The position numbers were made by a program, and so were the translations under genes. The notes beneath the pieces were generated by a model that saw only the letters and a list, made by a program, of their open reading frames with translations, made no database searches and was not told the origin of the DNA. 64,000 bases of DNA from Streptomyces rhizoryzae (lineage in GTDB: Bacteria > Actinomycetota > Actinomycetes > Streptomycetales > Streptomycetaceae), in NCBI RefSeq assembly GCF_023155275.1, contig NZ_JALMUV010000007.1, forward strand, positions 1-64,000. The letters run 5' to 3'. Shown in pieces: positions 63,900 through 64,000 of this stretch (its first letter is position 1; each line of letters opens with the position of its first letter).

Positions 63900-64000
63900 T
63901 CAGCGGTTCACACAGGTGTTGCCGAAAGCGGGGTTCAGCAGACCGATCACGGAGATCGTGTTGCCGCAGGCATTCACCGGAACGTGTACCGGGATCTGCA
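63900..64000 (-). CDS. chpH: Short chaplin, partial (ChpH-like)
   Basis: Only the C-terminal 32 residues lie in the window; the 5' end is beyond 64000. The visible part (PVHVPVNACGNTISVIGLL then NPAFGNTCVNR) is a single chaplin domain with the two cysteines, ending directly at the stop, as in the short secreted chaplins. Gene order matches chpC-chpH of S. coelicolor. Confidence 0.88.
   Translation of the reverse strand, partial: QIPVHVPVNACGNTISVIGLLNPAFGNTCVNR

Noticed and set aside
1..64000. tRNA, rRNA, IS elements, prophage or CRISPR
   Set aside because: None recognised on either strand by reading; a tRNAscan/Infernal run would be needed for a firm negative.

Overview
The window is chromosomal DNA from a Streptomyces, with very high G+C, GTG/TTG starts, a Pup-proteasome cluster, mycothiol ligase MshC, long and short chaplins, and GylR-type glycerol genes. 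The gene order closely resembles the part of the S. coelicolor chromosome running from the glycine betaine ABC genes through pafBC, the proteasome genes, metH, glpFKD and mshC to chpC/chpH. That comparison is from memory, not from an alignment. It is mostly core chromosome. I see no phage, IS element, CRISPR array, rRNA or tRNA.

Layout. 1-5 kb: two hairpins with mirror-image loops, a small secreted protein, and a glycine betaine/osmoprotectant ABC operon whose permease is fused to two binding domains. 5-10 kb: a 5'-3' exonuclease, an iron-box-controlled siderophore-interacting protein, two head-to-head gene remnants, an ABA4-like protein, and a cysteine-containing leader peptide ahead of an SsuD-like monooxygenase. 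10-17.3 kb: a HelY-type helicase, TatC, TatA and the WYL regulators PafC/PafB. 17.3-29 kb: two FKBP isomerases and the Pup-proteasome set (pafA, prcA, prcB, pup, dop, arc), with a LacI/MFS pair inserted between prcA and pafA. 29-34.7 kb: ferredoxin, secreted protein, TrmI methyltransferase, site-2 protease, RecB-family nuclease and an orphan response regulator. 34.7-43 kb: two peptide-binding lipoproteins, a HAD phosphatase and MetH. 43-48 kb: the glycerol regulon gylR/glpF-glpK-glpD. 48-58 kb: LLM oxidoreductases, an SDR, a PAC2 protein, MshC with its downstream block, CorA and a broken ferritin-like gene. 58-64 kb: an aldo/keto reductase, a degenerate RecD2-like protein, small conserved proteins and two chaplins.

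How the genes connect. The main lead is a DNA-damage theme. PafB/PafC are encoded here, and three promoters match the actinobacterial RecA-NDp/PafBC motif (TGTCAGTGGC-N6-TAGNNT). They lie ahead of the HelY-like helicase, the Fe-S RecB-family nuclease and the RecD2-like protein. The regulator and three candidate targets acting on nucleic acid therefore sit together around the proteasome genes.

Second theme: three places look like deletions or a lost stop codon. These are the TetR/membrane-protein junction near 7.40 kb, the peptide-binding protein that reads through antisense to its neighbours at 34.73 kb, and the ferritin-like gene near 56.64 kb. They may be real gene decay or assembly errors. 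Checking the raw reads would decide.
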